Shown here: positions 43,094 to 64,000 of the stretch, in pieces
Position numbering within the stretch: position 1 is the first letter of the stretch
How the letters are laid out: each line of letters opens with the position of its first letter
Origin: Lineus longissimus
Lineage: Eukaryota; Nemertea; Pilidiophora; Heteronemertea; Lineidae
DNA: 64,000 bases
Direction of reading: 5' to 3'
NCBI RefSeq assembly: GCF_910592395.1
Contig: NC_088309.1
Location: 23,686,599-23,750,598, forward strand
The notes under the pieces: generated by a model
Database searches by the model: none
Seen by the model: only the letters and a program-made list of their open reading frames with translations
What the model was told of the DNA's origin: nothing
Made by a program: the position numbers and the translations under genes

Positions 43094-46000
43094 TTTATTA
43101 CACAATCCAGTGACTACAAATACCACTATAACTGTCTTCACAGTCAGCCCATATAATACATAATGAGTAGTGAGACAAGACTAGACCAAGGCATGGCAAC
43201 CAAAACAAGATTTAAAATTAACTTGTCAACAATCTTTAGCCATTTTACTTTGTCCATTAAGTATGTTCCAAGCACTAATTAAAGGATGTTATTATAAGTT
43301 AAAGCGTCATTAAAACATGGAGCTCATTCACAGTAAGATATAAAATCCATTGGGGATCATGTAGAATTCTAGTTGCAGCACAAAACTTACAATGATACAA
43401 TGACATCAGGGCCTGTGCTGCCATTTTGAACCCCTCCTCATGACCCAAAGGAGTTATCATTCTGAACAGGAGAAGAGTGAGAAAATCTCCTCACAGGTAC
43501 ACACTCAATGGACTCCAACATGTACATTTTCAACATTCTCAGAAGTCGTTGTTCACTTGTAGGATAAAATCATACCAGACTTACAAAACTGCTCACTCTC
43601 ACAGATCTCCCCCCCCCCCTGGTAACAACACAAGGCCATGTTATCATATTGTGAAAGTGATTTTATTTTATTTCAGGGCTCTTTTAAAAACCAATCTGCC
43701 CAACAGGGATGATATATATAATGCACAAGCAGTACTGGCAATTGCCTTTGCTGATGGATGATGAATACAGTGTTGATATAGGGACTGGTTACCAAGTGGC
43801 TGAGAACTGCACTTTTCTGCCCCACTGTTTCGAAATGCGTCAGTTTTCAAGGGGTAGAAGTCATTGAACAACATCACAAGGAATGCCAACAATCTAGTTA
43901 AAAAGGTGGGTCAAAATATAACAGAAGATACCATCCTGAACATAACTAAATGATTGTAACTTGGCAAACATGAGTTTGAGCATGAACGGTTAAGAACAAA
44001 ATATGGCAAGACCAAAAATGACCAACTTATTGAATGTCGCCAGAACAATGGCATAGGATAAAATATTTACATTTAACATCGTGTGCATCATCCCAGAACA
44101 AACAAATTCGGTAAAATTAACATTATCTGGTGCAAGATAAAAATACATTGACTTTGGATGAGACTTGGAATTTTCTAAAACTTGCCAATAAAGATGCACC
44201 AATTGATTATTTTTGGTCTCGGGCATTTCGTTGAACTGGTAACTTGTAGCAATACGTCTTACTTAAGATGTACGAATAATGTGTCCTCATGGAATACTGG
44301 TGGAGCCACCAAAGAAACAGAAAATGAACTATCATGTCTCCGTGTAATGTACAGACATTATAATTCATTTTCTGTTTCAGACAATGGAGTTTGATTCACT
44401 AGTATCTAATGGAGATAATTACTCATACTTTTTTTCTTCTTCATAAATATACAGGATAGTTATGCATCTCACGAAGCGAATTCAACTTAAACGTCCAGGG
44501 CAGTCCTGAGAATGTATCGCTTTCGATTCAACCTAAGGCTACCTACTGCATACAGCAATTCACATTGAGCTTCAACAAATCTGATCATTTCTGTACTGGC
44601 CAGCAAGTCTTTCTCACGAAAAACAGCACCTTAAATCAAAAAATTATTAACTTTGTGTATCAGAATTAGCCCCCAACAAGCTCCTTATACGGTAAACTGC
44701 CGGCTATTGTGCTTGCACTATTTATTTTTGCAATTTGCAAAAATTCCTCAAAAGAATTTTAAAAATTCATGATTTTCATTTTTGTGGCCAAGAAGAATTT
44801 CTTCCGGTTTTTCCAATTAAAAATAATTTAGCAATTTCTATTTTTCAAATATTGATTTTCAGCCAAATCAGTGAAAAATAAAACGTCCATGCAAAAATTT
44901 AGCAGTTTACAGTACACAATACAGAAGACAAACTTAGCCAAGATTGCTTTTTAATGGAACATTTTACTTCTAAGCAAACCACTGAAACTTTTTACCAACT
45001 TATAGTGCAGCAAGTAGGAGGTCCAATCATATACATGTACCAAGAATATTGAAGATTTAAGGATATTTCCAGCCAAATGTAGAACTATTGAAATCATGTA
45101 ACCCAAATTCAGTCAACAAAGATATCATGTTTACTCATACTCCAATGTTGCCCGAAGTTGGACGTTGCAGAGTCGTCCAATGGCAACCAATCTGTAAAAA
45201 GTTGGGTCTGAAGGCTATCATCATATTATTCTAACATTTTAAAAGCAACCTCAACGTTTCCTAGCACGAAACACACGATGAACATTCTTAAAAGATGGGC
45301 TTCACATTGCATTCCACAATAGCATTTTATGTCCAGCAAATATGGAGGCTAAAAGACACAGAAACAACAATGTATGGTATTTTACAAAATGTACAAATTT
45401 CTTTATCTTACTATCAAATAACGGTTGCCAACATTACCTTATCCACAGTTTGGCCAAACCCCAATATACAGAGGATACATTTCACTGGAATGAATTATTT
45501 AAGTTCTGGTGAAGTGCTATTTATAATAACAACCATTTAAAGTTCCCTTTTCATGATTCAGTGATCTCAGCTATATGCAGCTTCATCCCTAGACTACTCT
45601 TCTTTGGTAAAATACATTTGTACATCATCAGAATAAAACGCCAATCCTTATGGCCAACTATGCAGGCAGAGTATGTCGAGTGTGACAGTCTTTGTGACGA
45701 CTGGAGAACACTAGAGAACACTGATAACAAGAGAACACCACTGATGATGACCCAAATGACCTGAAAGGATATTAGCTTTGATGGAGCGAATAACAGTCAA
45801 ATACAACAATATGATGACAAGTTATGATATTAATGAGTGATCCTGTCAAATAATAAATCAATTAATTTTATCCATATCAATAGCTTTAATAACTTTGTAT
45901 TAGGGACTACTCAAGACTGAGTTTCAGGCATGATAGATTATGACATGCCCAGGTAAAAGAATCTGAATTATTTTAAAGGGTGTCCCACAATAACTTCCGA

Positions 46001-46622
46001 AGTTGACCAAAATCAGGCGCAACTAACGTTTTTAGGACCCAATTTATATTTTGGCACAGGCATGGTAGGTCAGAGCCAAAAACTGAAAAAACACCTACAC
46101 AAGGTTAATCTGTTTACACAATGACGGGTGGATTTACACTCGAACATTACCTAACTTCGACATACAGAAGTGACTGCTCAAAGAGATTACTAAGCATTCA
46201 CCACAAGGTAGAAATCATTGGATGAAGGCCTGTAAACTAGAGCAGACATATGTTTAATACATCCTCCGTGATGGGATTACCATCTTGAGCACTGACAACA
46301 CATGGGCAGTCACATGACACAGCTTCCTAGGGACCATTGCACGTTCGCTCACGTGAGAATTAAAAGCAGATTTTGTAAAATAGTATCTAAAGTCTATAAC
46401 TATCATTGTCCAATTGTGAATAAGTAAAAACATATTGAAGAATACCCCAAGTAGCAGGATTCCCTTCTTAGTAAAATTAGTCTGATATTTATCTCAGAAT
46501 ACCACGTCTGCCATGCCACTACAGGCAGACAAAATATCAGACAACGAAACGTTTCCTCAATTTCAATGCGTCTGCTTTTGATCCTCACAGAGCTACAATA
46601 AAATCAAACACATGTTGCACCA
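43094..46622 (-). other. NF1: Probable NF1 3' UTR
   Basis: AT-rich sequence continues 3' of the NF1 stop (46623) with no other gene. AATAAA on the minus strand (TTTATT at 43094-43099) lies about 3.5 kb downstream, just before the repeat array begins. A 3' UTR of this size would be like that of vertebrate NF1. It contains a 227-bp MITE-like insertion at 44688-44914. The extent is inferred from one hexamer and the lack of other features. Confidence 0.4.
44688..44914. mobile_element. 227-bp MITE-like element
   Basis: The left end TACGGTAAACTGC and right end GCAGTTTACAGTA are inverted copies with one mismatch in 13. The interior is AT-rich, with repeated AAAATTC and ATTTTTG(C) motifs and no coding capacity. 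A similar half-site (GCAAAAGATTTGGTGGATTA) near 56838 may be a relative. Confidence 0.6.
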
Positions 46623-63104
<16,482 letters not shown>

Positions 63105-64000
63105 CTGAAAAGACCGAAACTGAAAATGGTCCATAAAAAAATCGCAAGTTCCATTTGGCCGAAGTTGAAAAATGTACATGCATAAGATGTCTTTATTCTG
63201 ACTGCTACTACCAGGATTTCTGCCCCACTTCGGGCTGTTTAAAAGCTCAATCAGTTTCACATTATCAAAACGATTCAGCATGATGTACGTATCAAAATTA
63301 GGCCCTCTGAAATAAGTCTTTGAATCACATCTTTTCAAATGTAACCACTAAAGAGAATTTTTTGCCCAACATATTTTCAACTTTGGAATCGCACCAGCAT
63401 TCTGCATCCTTGTCGAGAGCACATGAGATCTAATTTGGCTCAATAGTGGCTCTTTAGACAAGACCTGGGCTCTATCATGTCTATTGCATCAGTATACCAG
63501 GACCAACCATGAATTAAATCCGAGGTGAGAGGCACTGATGTTTCCACTGTGCCAATCCGACAGCTACAATTATTCGTTAGCTTGAAGGACATTCATTTAT
63601 AAAATTTTCTCAAATATCCCAAAAGACACCTTCATTTTTCAGACATCAATCAACATGCACTGTCATGCAGGTTCAAATGTATTTTAAGAACATTGATATC
63701 AAAATCAAGGCTAGCCTTCATGCAGTTAGTCACTCAGGCTGCGATGGTGTTAGATGCATTAGGCTGCATTCGGGACAAAACATGTATTAACTAAAGTTAC
63801 AGTGTCACTCCTTATCAGTTTTTGGCTTCGGAAACAGGATGGTGAGAAGGTGGTTGGTTCCCTATATTCAACTAGCTGACGGCTAACCAACCGGCCAAAT
63901 CAGATACCAACAGAGCTTGAACCTTCGACCTTCACTGAAGGTACTCATAACTTGTACTCTCTGTAAAAAACGGCCACAAGTTGTTCGAACATGCATTTAG
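63105..64000 (-). other. NF1: NF1 intron continuing past the window edge
   Basis: The acceptor cttttcag|TGTCACC (phase 1) opens the first visible exon. The preceding coding sequence (the human FLRFINPAI block of the GAP domain) was searched for by eye up to 64000 and not found, so this intron is at least 896 bp. Reverse-complement sequence around 63840-63960 (GGTTCAAGCTC) is weakly SINE-like. Confidence 0.6.

Overview
This is animal nuclear DNA. Genes are split by GT-AG introns and spread over AT-rich sequence with minisatellites, MITE-like elements and tRNA-derived SINE fragments. The products (neurofibromin, anoctamin-8, malectin, TTI2, SUB1/PC4, glutaredoxin) are close to vertebrate proteins in sequence and domain layout. 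Intron density, frequent tacatgta motifs and repeat content suggest a marine invertebrate, either a non-vertebrate deuterostome or a lophotrochozoan. The sequence alone does not fix the phylum. No viral or bacterial genes were seen.

Seven genes were reconstructed exon by exon from reading frames, splice sites and intron phases, using remembered human relatives as a guide. From left to right they are: SUB1 (minus, 1188-2471), ANO8 (plus, 4911-25522), MLEC malectin (plus, 27608-29923), TTI2 (minus, 33422-35216), a leucine-rich-repeat protein of unknown identity (plus, 36814-38098), a dithiol glutaredoxin (plus, 38839-39486), and the 3' part of NF1 neurofibromin (minus, 46623-63104, continuing beyond the right edge). 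They are housekeeping genes for transcription, membrane contact and lipid handling, ER glycoprotein quality control, PIKK assembly, redox and Ras control. Nothing suggests that they form one pathway.

The repeats are organised by intergenic class. The head-to-head interval SUB1/ANO8 holds a 1.6 kb array of 45/30-bp units, and decayed copies of the same unit in opposite orientation lie past the SUB1 3' end. The head-to-head interval TTI2/LRR holds a 0.7 kb foldback element whose 185-bp arms are made of short tandem repeats. Both tail-to-tail intervals (MLEC/TTI2 and glutaredoxin/NF1) contain another repeat family of about 71 bp in opposed orientations; the second is a 2.3 kb array that flips orientation near 41330.

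ANO8 is the richest gene for oddities. It has one GC-AG intron, a decayed partial duplicate of exon 3 preceded by five GTAAGT hexamers, an exon-8 donor region present three times, a candidate 6-nt microexon, and two or three MITEs in introns. NF1 shows a candidate 78-nt cassette exon and a tandem alternative donor. I found no clear new multi-gene system. The strongest candidates for novelty are the foldback element, the inverted 71-bp array and the ANO8 splice-site duplications.
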